Shown here: positions 1 to 8,280 of the stretch, piece after piece
Layout of the letters: every line of letters begins with the position of its first letter
Position numbering within the stretch: the first letter of the stretch is position 1
From: Acidobacteriota bacterium
GTDB lineage: Bacteria > Acidobacteriota > Polarisedimenticolia > J045
Length of the DNA: 27,730 bases
Assembly: GCA_020350085.1 (NCBI GenBank)
Contig: CP070706.1
Coordinates: forward strand, 3,944,063 to 3,971,792
Direction of reading: 5' to 3'
Notes under the pieces: model-generated
What the model was told of the DNA's origin: nothing
What the model saw: the letters and a program-made list of their open reading frames with translations, nothing else
Database searches by the model: none
Translations under genes and position numbers: made by a program

Positions 1-2
1 CG

Positions 3-407
3 GCGGTCTCCAGACTGGCTCGCGAGCTCGGCGTGCCAGATTCGCGGGTCCACGCGGTTCCGATCCAGTTTGACGCGGACGGGTCTTACTGCCGGTTCGA
101 CGAGGACTGCCCGTTGACCAGAGGCGGTGGGAAGCGAGTCGTTTGCCAACGCGTGATCGCCGCCCATGCCGGCCGCAGTGCGCTAGTCGGCGATGGCGGC
201 ACGGATCTGGAGGTCCGTGGCATCTGCGATCTCATCGTAGGATTCGGCGGAGTGGTTTCTCGGACGCTGATGCGCGCCCAAGCCGATGCCTTCGTCGAAG
301 GACCGACACTGTTTCCCGTGCTCGGTCTGTTGCTGACCCGGGGCGAGCGCGATCGACTCCGAGAATTCGGACTGGCCTTCGTTCTCGAGCTGGCAGCTGG
401 GGATTGA
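3..407 (+). CDS. HAD-family phosphatase, SerB-like, C-terminal part (5' end outside window)
   Basis: The open frame runs in from the left edge and is gene-like from base 3, so the true start lies outside the window. A GTG at 33 is internal to the conserved sequence and is not a likely start. The visible 134 residues hold the C-terminal half of a HAD-superfamily phosphatase of the phosphoserine-phosphatase type. The lysine in GGGKRVVCQ matches motif III, and VGDGGTDLE matches the metal-binding motif IV. It is followed by the usual FGG.V.R..... ADAFVEGP tail. Family members hydrolyse small phosphate monoesters such as phosphoserine. The substrate cannot be fixed because the nucleophile motif I and the cap domain are not in the window. 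The DUF5916 gene starts 2 nt downstream on the same strand, so the two may be co-transcribed, although no functional link is evident. Confidence 0.75.
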   Translation, partial: AVSRLARELGVPDSRVHAVPIQFDADGSYCRFDEDCPLTRGGGKRVVCQRVIAAHAGRSALVGDGGTDLEVRGICDLIVGFGGVVSRTLMRAQADAFVEGPTLFPVLGLLLTRGERDRLREFGLAFVLELAAGD

Positions 408-409
408 GC

Positions 410-2746
410 GTGGGTTGCCATCCACATCGACTGACGCTTCGGCTCTCGATCCTGGCCTTCATCGCTACTCAGATCTGCCCGATCATCACCTCAGCGACCG
501 CCAGTGATTTTCGCGTGCCCCGGATTGACGGCAACGTTCAAATCGACGGCCGGCTCGAAGAGCCGTTCTGGTCTGATGCTCTACATCTGCAGCTGTCGTT
601 TGAGGTATTCCCGGCCGACAACCGAGCAGCCGATCTCGTCACCGATGTTCGGATTGCTTACGACAAAGAGCAGTTGCTCGTCGCATTTCGCGCGCAAGAC
701 GGCGATCCGTCCCGTGTGCGTGCTTTCTACAGCGACCGCGATCAGGCCGTCCGCGAGGACCTGGTCGGCTTCATCATCGACCCTTTCAACGATCGCCGGC
801 GCGGATTGTTGTTTCTCGTCAATCCGATGGGGGTTCAGCTCGATGCGGCGATCGACGAGGTTGTCGGTACGGGCGGAAGGAATCTCGTTGGCGCACCGTC
901 GGAGGATTACACCTGGGATGCGATCTGGCACTCGGCAGGAAAGCTGACAGCCGACGGTTTCGTCGTCGAGATCGCGGTGCCGTTTTCCTCGCTTCGATTT
1001 CCCCAAAGCCTCGAGAGCGACGAGGATCAGGCGTGGGGCTTCATGGCCTTTCGCGCGCAGCCTCGCACCCAAAGGCGCCGGATGGCCAGCGTACCGATCG
1101 ACCGGGACCGCAGTTGCTTTCTCTGTCAAGCTGGACAGATCACCGGCCTGAGAGACATCCGGCCGGGACGGGACATCGAGCTCGACCCGACGCTGACGGC
1201 CCGGCGAACGGACCAGCGAGCCGGCGAGGATCCGAGCGAACCGATCGGTAGATACGAAGATACCGACGTTGGGCTCAGCGCTCGATGGGGCATCACTCCC
1301 GATCTGAGTCTGAACGCGACACTCAACCCCGATTTTTCTCAGGTCGAGGCGGACGTCGCGCAGCTCGAGGTGAACAGGCGCTTCGCACTGTTTTTTCCCG
1401 AGAAGAGGCCTTTCTTCCTCGAGGCCCAGGACTTTTTCCGCACACCTCTTTTTGCCGTCTTCACACGCTCCGTCGTCGAGCCGGATTGGGGGCTCAAGCT
1501 GACGGGCAAGCAGGGACGATCCGCCGTTGGCACCTTTCTCACGCAGGACGCCGTCACCACGCTCGTTTTTCCTGGAAGTCAGAGCTCGTCTTCTACTCTC
1601 ATCGAGCAGCACAGCCAAGCCGGCGTGCTGCGCTATCGACGGGATGTCGGCGAGACATCGACGCTTGGCGCGCTCGTCACCGATCGGCGAGGTGACGGAT
1701 ACACGAACCGGGTGTACGGGATCGACGGAGCGATTCGCCTCTCGGACGTCGATCGCGTGCAGTTTCAGTATCTCCGATCTCAAACACGCTACCCCGAGCT
1801 CGTACATGGCCTCGACGAAGACGCGGACGGAACGCTCGATTCAGAAGATTTCGGCCAGTCGAGAACACGCTTCGAAGGGTCGGCCACAACGATCGGCTAC
1901 GAGCACCGCTCGCGTCACTTCGCGGCGTGGGCTGGCATGGAAGACCTGTCTCGCGGCTTTCGTGCCGACCTGGGCTTCATGCCCCGAGTCGATCTGAGGC
2001 GAGCCGAGGCGGGAATCGAGCGAATTCATTGGGGTGATGGCGACGGAGCGATTACCCAGATCAGATACGGCTTGGATGCGTCGCGTGCGGAGAATCAGGA
2101 GGGCGAGCTGCTCGAGCAGCGGATCGGTGGCAGCGTGCGAATCAACGGTCCGTGGCAGTCCGTCCTCGTTGTGGGACTCGACCACGAGAAGCAGGCCTTC
2201 GACGGGGAGATGTTCGATCAGAACGAATACGCCATGTTCTATAACATCCGGCCGTCCGGCGTCTTTACTCACTCGCTTCGAGTCAGCTGGGGCGATGCGA
2301 TCGATTTCGTCAACACCGCATCGGCAACGCGCCTTGCCGTCGAGCCGGAGATGACTCTCAATCTGGGCCGTCACTTCTTCACCCAGCTACGGCACAACTT
2401 CGAGCGGCTCGATGTCGCGGGTGGACGCTTGTTCCGCGCCAACCTGTTCCAGGGCAATTTCATCTATCATTTCACGGTCCGATCATTTCTGCGGCTGATC
2501 CTGCAATATCGCGACTTGAAGCAGCAACCGGAGCTGTTCTCGTGTACCTCGGATCCAGTCGAGCCGTGCACGATCGAGCAGCGTGAGCGGCGAGCTTTCA
2601 GCCAGCTACTGTTCTCCTACAAGCTCAATCCCAGAACGGTGCTGTTTGTCGGCTACAGTGACAATCGCTCTGCCGACGGAGATGCGTCGCTCGATCTCGA
2701 CGATCGAACGCTGTTTCTCAAGCTCGGCTACGCTTGGCTGCTGTAG
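410..2746 (+). CDS. DUF5916 outer-membrane protein with N-terminal CBM9-like domain
   Basis: I place the start at GTG 410, 2 nt after the previous stop. The open frame extends upstream to 143, but that stretch is out-of-frame HAD coding sequence. The start gives a 778-residue protein with a basic N-terminus and a hydrophobic signal segment (about residues 9-31) ending near SATAS. Residues about 32-230 look like the periplasmic CBM9-like beta-sandwich that opens DUF5916 proteins (IDGRLEEPFW, then ADNRAADLVTDVRIAYD). The family hallmark, LNPDFSQVEADVAQLEVN followed by FFPEKRPFFLEAQDFF, lies around residues 305-345. The rest alternates aromatic and polar residues as in a beta-barrel and ends in the hydrophobic/aromatic YAWLL. 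DUF5916 proteins are predicted outer-membrane barrels; their ligand is unknown to me. Residues 469-480 form an EF-hand-like acidic loop. The gene converges on the minus-strand dehydrogenase gene, with 22 nt between stops. Confidence 0.85.
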   Translation: MGCHPHRLTLRLSILAFIATQICPIITSATASDFRVPRIDGNVQIDGRLEEPFWSDALHLQLSFEVFPADNRAADLVTDVRIAYDKEQLLVAFRAQDGDPSRVRAFYSDRDQAVREDLVGFIIDPFNDRRRGLLFLVNPMGVQLDAAIDEVVGTGGRNLVGAPSEDYTWDAIWHSAGKLTADGFVVEIAVPFSSLRFPQSLESDEDQAWGFMAFRAQPRTQRRRMASVPIDRDRSCFLCQAGQITGLRDIRPGRDIELDPTLTARRTDQRAGEDPSEPIGRYEDTDVGLSARWGITPDLSLNATLNPDFSQVEADVAQLEVNRRFALFFPEKRPFFLEAQDFFRTPLFAVFTRSVVEPDWGLKLTGKQGRSAVGTFLTQDAVTTLVFPGSQSSSSTLIEQHSQAGVLRYRRDVGETSTLGALVTDRRGDGYTNRVYGIDGAIRLSDVDRVQFQYLRSQTRYPELVHGLDEDADGTLDSEDFGQSRTRFEGSATTIGYEHRSRHFAAWAGMEDLSRGFRADLGFMPRVDLRRAEAGIERIHWGDGDGAITQIRYGLDASRAENQEGELLEQRIGGSVRINGPWQSVLVVGLDHEKQAFDGEMFDQNEYAMFYNIRPSGVFTHSLRVSWGDAIDFVNTASATRLAVEPEMTLNLGRHFFTQLRHNFERLDVAGGRLFRANLFQGNFIYHFTVRSFLRLILQYRDLKQQPELFSCTSDPVEPCTIEQRERRAFSQLLFSYKLNPRTVLFVGYSDNRSADGDASLDLDDRTLFLKLGYAWLL

Positions 2747-2768
2747 CGATCTGATGACCAGAGACGGA

Positions 2769-4133
2769 TCACGGTCCGACGGCCAACTCCTCGGCGGCGC
2801 TTGCGAGCAATCCTAGGTCGGCCGCCAGATCGAGGACCGTGAAGCGGTTGCGCATGTGGTGCGCGCGACGGATCAGAGCGGACGCTCGCTCGGGGGGCAC
2901 GTCGATGTCGGCGAAGGTACAGGGCACCTTCGCGCGACGGAGATCATCGGCGATCGCGCGACCACCTTCGAGCTGCCAGTCGATCTCATGCCACAGCTCC
3001 GACCAGTGGTCGGCGAGCAACGCGAGCCTCTGTTCGCGGCCCGGTTGTCGGGATGCCTTCGCGCGGGCCTCGGCGAGCAGCGCCTCGAGCGGCGCGGGAG
3101 GCAGTTGTCCGTGCAGGAGCCGCAACTCGCGTTCGGATTCACCGTCGCCGGTGCCCGTCGTGATCGATTCGGGCCCCGATCGGCGGATCCGCTCGTAGAG
3201 CGCCAGACTGACCAGCGTGCCGACGGCTACCTGCTCGCCGTGCAGGAACGGCTCTCTGGACCAGCCCTCGGCGCTGATGTCGAGATAATGCGAAAGCAGA
3301 TGTTCGCCGCCCGAAGCAGGCGACGAGCTGCCGGCCAGCGCCATCGACACCCCGGAGAGCACGAGCGCCTCTGCCAGGCAAGCCAGCGCTGCGGGTTGTT
3401 GACGGGCAATCCCGTCTGCGAGTCGACGGGTACGCTCCACGGCCTCGTCGACGATTCTCATCGCCGCCGGACAGACGAGTTCTCCGAAGAAAAAGCCGGA
3501 TAATAGCCAGTCTGCACCGGAGACCGGCTTGCTCAACAGATCACCGAAGCCGGCCCGGTTGAGTCGAGCTGGAGCATCGGCCAGCACGCGCGTGTCGAGG
3601 AGCAACGCTTCCGGTGCGAGGGTCGGTTGCGTCTTCTTCAACCCTTGGGCGGTGATCGCCGCGATCGTCGACAGGTATCCGTTCATTGATGCGGCCGTTC
3701 CGACGGTCACGAGCGGGATACCTACGTGCTGCGCCAGCAGCTTTCCCAGATCACTGATCGTGCCCGATCCGACCGCGACAATCCGTGACGGCGAGCCGCT
3801 GAGCTGTGAGACCAAAGCGGCGAGCGTGCTCTGGTCGGCCTTGGGACGTCGATGGCACTTCACGACACGCACGGAGTGACCGCGGTGGGATAGCACCGCG
3901 CGAACCCTGGCGCCGGCGGCGTCGTACGTGTCCGGATCCGCGAGCAGCAAGACGGGACCCTGCAGGCGCGCCGCTGGTGGAACCAGCTCGGCGACGGAGT
4001 CGATCACACCCTCACCCATGACGACACGCCGCGTGCGAATCTCATGCGACCGCCCGCAACGGCATCGCTCAACCCGAGGCTCGAGCCAACGAGCCAGTGA
4101 TGCTCCGTCGAGAAAAGGGGAATGATCACTCAT
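2769..4133 (-). CDS. araM: sn-glycerol-1-phosphate dehydrogenase family protein (AraM/EgsA type)
   Basis: This 454-residue protein belongs to the iron/zinc alcohol-dehydrogenase superfamily branch containing archaeal glycerol-1-phosphate dehydrogenase and Bacillus AraM. These enzymes reduce dihydroxyacetone phosphate with NAD(P)H to sn-glycerol-1-phosphate in the cytoplasm. The nucleotide-binding loop is GSGTISDLGK (residues 122-131), followed by VGTAASMNGYLS (144-155). The likely metal ligands are all present: Asp198 in GFGDLLSK, His278 in SGGEHLLSHYLD and His298 in HGEQVAVGT. The N-terminal CxCGxxH segment (Cys24, Cys26, His30) also occurs in AraM-like proteins, which supports the ATG at 4133 despite the lack of a clear Shine-Dalgarno. 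The gene stands alone, divergent from the ergothioneine operon. Bacterial homologues feed archaeal-type lipid or related ether phospholipid products. Whether this host makes such lipids is not visible here. Confidence 0.88.
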   Translation of the reverse strand: MSDHSPFLDGASLARWLEPRVERCRCGRSHEIRTRRVVMGEGVIDSVAELVPPAARLQGPVLLLADPDTYDAAGARVRAVLSHRGHSVRVVKCHRRPKADQSTLAALVSQLSGSPSRIVAVGSGTISDLGKLLAQHVGIPLVTVGTAASMNGYLSTIAAITAQGLKKTQPTLAPEALLLDTRVLADAPARLNRAGFGDLLSKPVSGADWLLSGFFFGELVCPAAMRIVDEAVERTRRLADGIARQQPAALACLAEALVLSGVSMALAGSSSPASGGEHLLSHYLDISAEGWSREPFLHGEQVAVGTLVSLALYERIRRSGPESITTGTGDGESERELRLLHGQLPPAPLEALLAEARAKASRQPGREQRLALLADHWSELWHEIDWQLEGGRAIADDLRRAKVPCTFADIDVPPERASALIRRAHHMRNRFTVLDLAADLGLLASAAEELAVGP

Positions 4134-4189
4134 CGCGCCAAACGATACGACGAACCGCGTCTACCACAAAGTCTTCCCACTGGAGCGGC

Positions 4190-4217
4190 TTGCATCTTGG
4201 CAACTGCTGAGTATGCT
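4190..4217 (+). promoter_or_regulatory. Possible sigma-70-type promoter of the egt operon
   Basis: TTGCAT (4190-4195) and TATGCT (4212-4217) are separated by 16 bp and each matches the -35/-10 consensus at 4 of 6 positions. Transcription would begin near 4224. An upstream in-frame ATG at 4213 lies inside the putative -10 box, which argues for a start further downstream for egtB. The match is only moderate and could be chance. Confidence 0.35.
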
Positions 4218-4337
4218 CGGAGACAACGATTACCAAACTTGGTGTGAGCGGTGCATCAGTCCGTCACGATTACCGCCTCGATCGCGCGTTGCGAGCATGA
4301 AGGGGAGCGGGACTATTTCGACTGGAGCATTTCGAAT

Positions 4338-4346
4338 AGGGGAGGT
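4338..4346 (+). promoter_or_regulatory. Ribosome binding site deciding the egtB start
   Basis: AGGGGAGGT lies 4 nt before TTG 4351 and is the best Shine-Dalgarno in the region. Neither ATG 4213 nor ATG 4297, both in the same frame, has a comparable site. This favours TTG as the start of egtB. Confidence 0.6.
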
Positions 4347-4350
4347 CGGG

Positions 4351-5679
4351 TTGAATCTGGAGCTGCGCCAGCAGCTTGCTCAGATGCTCGCGGAGACACG
4401 CCGGCGCACACTCGCTCTCGCGGAGCTCGTGGACGAGCAGTGGCTCACCCGGCAGTTTCGGCCATATCTCAGCCCGATCGTTTGGGATCTGGGGCATGTC
4501 GCTGACTTCGAGAAGCTGTGGCTGATCGACGCGATCACGTCTGCCGAGACGAAGTCTCATCTTCGGCTCCGGCCCCTCTACAACCCGTTCGACCATCCAA
4601 GAAAAGACCGCGGCGAGCTGTCGCTGCCGCGCTATGCCGAGACACGCGCGCACATGAGCCGTGTTCGCGAGCGCGTCATCGACATCTTGTTCTCGCTGCC
4701 GATGAGCTCTGATGAAACTTTGCTTCGCGATGGCTACGTGTACCGGATGGTCGCGCAACACGAAGGGCAGCATCAGGAGACGATGCTTCAGGCAATCAAC
4801 ATCATCGGTCAAGAAGGCGCACCTGTGGAGCTTGCTGCGTCGATCGAATCGAGTTCACGCGAGCCGAGACCGAGCGAGGCCATTGACGACGAACAGCGCG
4901 TGTCGATTCCTGCTGGATCATGCACGATCGGAACAAACGATCGCACCCGCTGCTACGACAACGAGCGCCCCCGGCGTGAGGTGAAGCTGCCGGTTTTCGC
5001 CATCGATCGGTATCCCGTGACCAATCGCCGCTGGCTTGTCTTCATGGACGATGGAGGCTACGCGAATCGCGACTGGTGGACGGCCGATGGCTGGAGATGG
5101 CTGGCAGGCAGTCACGTTCGGCATCCGCAAGGTTGGTGCAAAGATGCACAAGGGGGCTGGCTCGAGACAACGTTTGGCATTGAGCGACCGCTGGTTCTCA
5201 ACGAGCCCGTGCAGCAGGTCAGCTATTTCGAAGCGGAAGCGTTCGCACGCTGGGCCGGCGGCCGGCTGCCGAGCGAGTTCGAATGGGAGAAGGCGGCGGC
5301 ATGGGATTCTGCTTCCGGTTGCGCGCGGCGACTGCCCTGGGGAGATGAACCGAGTGCCGACTGCGCGAACATCGATTTGAGTCGTTGGCATCCGGCGCCG
5401 GTTGGCAGCTATCCGGGCGGCGTCAGCGCCAACGGCGTAGAACAGCTCGTGGGCGACGTCTACGAGTGGACCGCGAGCCGTTTCGATGGCTACCCAGGCT
5501 TCGAAGCGTTCCCCTTTCTTGAATATAGCGAACCGTTCTTCGGCTCGTACTACCGCGTGCTTCGCGGTGCGGCGTGGTCGACTCCCACGATGCTCGCCCG
5601 CTGCAGTTATCGGAATTGGGACCTCCGCGAGCGCCGTCAACTCTTTTCTGGCCTGCGTGTGGCCTGGGATGCCGACTGA
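4351..5679 (+). CDS. egtB: Ergothioneine sulfoxide synthase EgtB (hercynine oxygenase)
   Basis: The 442-residue protein joins an N-terminal DinB-like helical domain to a C-terminal formylglycine-generating-enzyme-like domain (about residues 180-440), the EgtB architecture. EgtB is a non-haem iron enzyme that uses O2 to join a thiol donor to hercynine as a sulfoxide. The three iron ligands are visible as His49 in WDLGHVADFE and the HxxxHxE motif H137EGQH141QE. In the C-terminal domain, DVYEWTASRFDGYPGF, LEYSEPFFGSYYRVLRG and NWDLRERRQLFSG match actinobacterial-type EgtB that uses gamma-glutamylcysteine. The neighbouring egtC fits that substrate. I chose TTG 4351 because of its strong ribosome binding site and because homology begins there; alternatives are ATG 4297 and ATG 4213. 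The stop overlaps the egtC start (TGATG), so translation is probably coupled. Confidence 0.93.
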   Translation: MNLELRQQLAQMLAETRRRTLALAELVDEQWLTRQFRPYLSPIVWDLGHVADFEKLWLIDAITSAETKSHLRLRPLYNPFDHPRKDRGELSLPRYAETRAHMSRVRERVIDILFSLPMSSDETLLRDGYVYRMVAQHEGQHQETMLQAINIIGQEGAPVELAASIESSSREPRPSEAIDDEQRVSIPAGSCTIGTNDRTRCYDNERPRREVKLPVFAIDRYPVTNRRWLVFMDDGGYANRDWWTADGWRWLAGSHVRHPQGWCKDAQGGWLETTFGIERPLVLNEPVQQVSYFEAEAFARWAGGRLPSEFEWEKAAAWDSASGCARRLPWGDEPSADCANIDLSRWHPAPVGSYPGGVSANGVEQLVGDVYEWTASRFDGYPGFEAFPFLEYSEPFFGSYYRVLRGAAWSTPTMLARCSYRNWDLRERRQLFSGLRVAWDAD

Positions 5680-6476
5680 TGTGCCGACTGGCGGGATACC
5701 GTGGTCCCTCCGTGCCGCTGGCGACGCTGATCTACGATCCGCCGCACGGACTCGAGCACCAATCGTACAAACCACGAGAGATGATCTCCGGCTCCGTCAG
5801 CGTTGACGGTACGGGGATCGTTTGGTGGGTCGAGGGAGACAGCACACCTCTGCGTTACGTGTCAGAGCGGCCGCCGTGGTCCGATGCAAACCTGCCTCGG
5901 CTCGCCAGCCGTCTGGGCGGGTGTCAGCAGCTCGCGGCCGTACGGTCGGCAACTCCGGGCACGGCATTCGGCCCGCGTGCAGTGCTTCCGTTTACTCACA
6001 CTGGCGTCGCGGGGGCCCTGAACGGTTATCTCGGGCGCTTTCGAGAGCAGACAGGCCCGGCGCTCGTGGCTCGACTGCCCGCGAAACTCTTCGCTGCGCT
6101 CGATTCCGGATCGGACGCCTCCGTCGCGTTCTTGACCGTGATGAGACATCGAGAGCAGGGTTCGGCAGAAGACTCCGGTGATTCACTGCGCAGAGCTCTG
6201 CGGGAAGCTGTGGCGGAGATTTTCGCTGTCTGCTCCGAGGCGGGTGCGCCAGCGTCGCTCACAATGCTGCTCGCCGAAGCGGATCGGATACTGGCGGTAC
6301 GGGCCGCGAGCGGGGCGCCGCCGAACTCGCTCTATGTTGCACAAGACGCCCAGCGCTGGCCGTCGGCGTTGTTAATCGCTTCGGAACCACTCGACGACGA
6401 CACGGCATGGCAAGCGGTGCCTGCCGATCACCTGGTTGAAACGAGCCGGATGGGCTGGCACATGGAACCTCTCTGA
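5679..6476 (+). CDS. egtC: Gamma-glutamyl-hercynylcysteine sulfoxide hydrolase EgtC
   Basis: The ATG at 5679 overlaps the last base of the egtB stop and gives MCRLAGY, the N-terminus expected of a class II glutamine amidotransferase fold. Cys2 becomes the N-terminal nucleophile after Met removal. The 265-residue protein continues with the class II features VWWVEGDS, a GCQQLAAVRSATPG segment and FTHTGVAGALNGY. EgtC removes the gamma-glutamyl group from the EgtB product, leaving hercynylcysteine sulfoxide. The reading frame is open upstream to 5574, but that part overlaps egtB and encodes nothing conserved. Its position directly after egtB and before egtD makes the assignment firm. The presence of egtC implies the gamma-glutamylcysteine route, although the ligase gene egtA is not in the window. 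Confidence 0.9.
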   Translation: MCRLAGYRGPSVPLATLIYDPPHGLEHQSYKPREMISGSVSVDGTGIVWWVEGDSTPLRYVSERPPWSDANLPRLASRLGGCQQLAAVRSATPGTAFGPRAVLPFTHTGVAGALNGYLGRFREQTGPALVARLPAKLFAALDSGSDASVAFLTVMRHREQGSAEDSGDSLRRALREAVAEIFAVCSEAGAPASLTMLLAEADRILAVRAASGAPPNSLYVAQDAQRWPSALLIASEPLDDDTAWQAVPADHLVETSRMGWHMEPL

Positions 6477-6492
6477 TGAAAGGCGGTTCTCG

Positions 6493-7494
6493 ATGAGCAG
6501 ATCCAGCCCACGCGTCGGTCTCACCCACATCGATCTCGGGGACGATCTGCGCGGAAACATGGCCGAGGAGATCCGTGCCGGTCTCACCGACGAGCCGAAG
6601 TGGATCGCCTCGAAGTACTTCTACGACGAGCGGGGCTCGAAGCTCTTCGAGCAGATCACAGCGCTGCCGGAGTACTACCTGACGCGGGCCGAGACTCGTA
6701 TTCTCGAGCGTGCATCGGACTCGATCGTCACCGCAGCACAGCCTGACGAGTTGGTCGAGCTCGGTTCGGGTTTTTCTCGCAAGACGCGGTTGCTTCTAGA
6801 AGCGATGCAGCGCCTGCAAGTCGGATACCGTTACCTCCCTCTCGATGTCAGCGAGGAGGCACTGCTCACCGCTTCGAAGTCGTTGGCTCGAGACTATCCG
6901 TGGCTGGAGATTGTCGGGGTGGTCGGTGACTTCATGAGCCATCTCGAGGACATCCCTCGTGACGGGACGCAGCTGCTGTGCTTTCTCGGCTCCACGGTCG
7001 GGAATCTCGACCCGGATGAGCGAGCGGCGTTCTACCGGCGCGTGTCGGCCCGATTGGAACAGCGCGACCGGTTTTTGGTCGGTTTCGACCTAGTCAAGGA
7101 TAAGCGAGTGTTGGAGAGCGCCTACAACGACAGCCGCGGGATCACGGCGGAGTTCAATCGCAACATTCTACTGGTCATCAATCGTGAGTTCGCAGGCAAT
7201 CTGCCGGTGGATGAGTTCGAGCACGTGGCCCGCTATGTCGATGAACGAGACCGGATCGAGATGTGGCTGCGGGCGCGCCGCGCGATTCATGCTCGTCTGG
7301 ACCATCTCGATCTCGAAGTAAGCCTCTGCGCGGGGGAGGCGATACGAACGGAGATCTCCTCGAAGTTCACCAGGGATCGGGCTGAAAGGGAGCTGTCGGC
7401 GGCCGACCTGACTATCGAGCGCTGGTTGACCGACGAGCAGTGCCGATTCGCGCTCGCGACGGTCGCGCCTGGCGATCGACGGCAAGGAGAGTGA
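6493..7494 (+). CDS. egtD: L-histidine N-alpha-methyltransferase EgtD
   Basis: This 333-residue SAM-dependent methyltransferase converts histidine to hercynine (trimethylhistidine), the first step of ergothioneine synthesis. The SAM site is ELGSGFSRKTRLLLEA, with the core motif at residues 89-95, followed by LPLDVSEEAL. FLGSTVGNLDPDE places Asn171 where EgtD binds the histidine substrate. AYNDSRGITAEFNRNIL (Tyr211) and IRTEISSKF (Glu287, Ser289) supply the other substrate-binding positions known from mycobacterial EgtD. ATG 6493 was chosen over an upstream in-frame ATG at 6436 because an AAAGGCGG sequence lies just ahead of it and the family starts there. It is 16 nt downstream of egtC. Its stop is 3 nt before the SDR start, so all four genes are probably one transcript. 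Confidence 0.95.
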   Translation: MSRSSPRVGLTHIDLGDDLRGNMAEEIRAGLTDEPKWIASKYFYDERGSKLFEQITALPEYYLTRAETRILERASDSIVTAAQPDELVELGSGFSRKTRLLLEAMQRLQVGYRYLPLDVSEEALLTASKSLARDYPWLEIVGVVGDFMSHLEDIPRDGTQLLCFLGSTVGNLDPDERAAFYRRVSARLEQRDRFLVGFDLVKDKRVLESAYNDSRGITAEFNRNILLVINREFAGNLPVDEFEHVARYVDERDRIEMWLRARRAIHARLDHLDLEVSLCAGEAIRTEISSKFTRDRAERELSAADLTIERWLTDEQCRFALATVAPGDRRQGE

Positions 7495-7497
7495 GTG

Positions 7498-8214
7498 ATG
7501 ACAGAGGATCGCTCCGAACGTGTCGTGATAACTGGCGCCGGCCGCGGTCTCGGACTGGAGTTCACACGCCAGTACTTGGCCGCCGGGGCTGGAGTCTTCG
7601 CTCTCGCGCGGCACCCAGACGCGTCGACCGGCCTGCAAGCGTTGCTGACGGCACACCCCGATCGGCTGCGGACGGCGGAGGCCGATGTGACGGACGGACC
7701 GCTGATCGCGGCGGCCCATGACGCCGTTCGCTCGCAGTGGGAAGGGATCGACGTCTTGATCAACAACGCGGGTACGTACGGGCCGCACGAGGCCACTCTC
7801 CAATCGCTGGATCTCGGGGAAGTACGAGATGTGCTGGAGATCAACACGTACGGTCCGATCCGCGTCACGACCGCGCTGCTCGATCTGGTACGCCTCGGGA
7901 CGCATCCCAGAGTCGTCAACATCACGTCATTGATGGGATCTATCGGTGACAACACGAGCGGCGGTAGCTGGGCCTACCGCATCAGCAAGGCGGCCTTGAA
8001 CATGGTCACGCGCAACATGGCGCACGAGCTGACGCCTCTCGGCATCGCCGTGATCGCGCTTCACCCCGGCTGGGTGAGAACCGACATGGGGAGCCACCGC
8101 GCGCCGCTCGAGGCCCCCGAGTCGGTACGCGAGATGATCTCGACGATCTCTCAACTCACTCTCGAACAGGGTGGCCGGTTCCTCGATCGTACTGGCCATC
8201 CACTTCCGTGGTGA
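7498..8214 (+). CDS. SDR-family NAD(P)-dependent oxidoreductase
   Basis: A 238-residue classical short-chain dehydrogenase. The Rossmann motif TGAGRGLG is at residues 12-19, ADVTD at about 62-66, NNAG at 89-92, the structural Asn at 116 and the catalytic Ser at 144. The YxxxK pair is Tyr160/Lys164. It therefore has all catalytic residues and should be active on an alcohol, aldehyde or ketone substrate. The sequence resembles the C-factor-like or carbonyl-reductase SDR branch, but the substrate cannot be read from sequence. ATG 7498 is preferred over GTG 7495 because AAGGAGAG (7484-7491) is well placed for it. It sits 3 nt after egtD and ends the operon just before palindromic repeat copy A. 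SDRs are not part of the known ergothioneine pathway, so the linkage is noteworthy but not proof of a role. Confidence 0.9.
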   Translation: MTEDRSERVVITGAGRGLGLEFTRQYLAAGAGVFALARHPDASTGLQALLTAHPDRLRTAEADVTDGPLIAAAHDAVRSQWEGIDVLINNAGTYGPHEATLQSLDLGEVRDVLEINTYGPIRVTTALLDLVRLGTHPRVVNITSLMGSIGDNTSGGSWAYRISKAALNMVTRNMAHELTPLGIAVIALHPGWVRTDMGSHRAPLEAPESVREMISTISQLTLEQGGRFLDRTGHPLPW

Positions 8215-8221
8215 CGAGGCA

Positions 8222-8280
8222 CTAGCCCCAATAAGACAAGTTCTTCTCCGCCGAAAACGTATTGTCTTAATGGGGGCTAG
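8222..8280. repeat. Stop-codon-overlapping palindromic repeat, copy A
   Basis: The arms are 8222-8239 (CTAGCCCCAATAAGACAA) and 8262-8280 (TTGTCTTAATGGGGGCTAG). They pair with one bulged base and one mismatch around a 22-nt centre containing TCTCCGCCGAAAACG. The CTA at 8277-8279 is the complement of the sigma-factor stop codon TAG, so that gene ends on the outermost bases of the element. On the plus strand the stem is followed by TTTT (8281-8284), so it could also act as an intrinsic terminator for the egt-SDR operon. No comparable T run follows it on the minus strand. It shares sequence with the repeats at 9459-9510 and 24587-24658. Confidence 0.85.

Noticed and set aside
143..409. N-terminal extension of the DUF5916 frame
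   Set aside because: It overlaps the HAD phosphatase in another frame, is Arg-rich and not conserved. The signal peptide begins at GTG 410.
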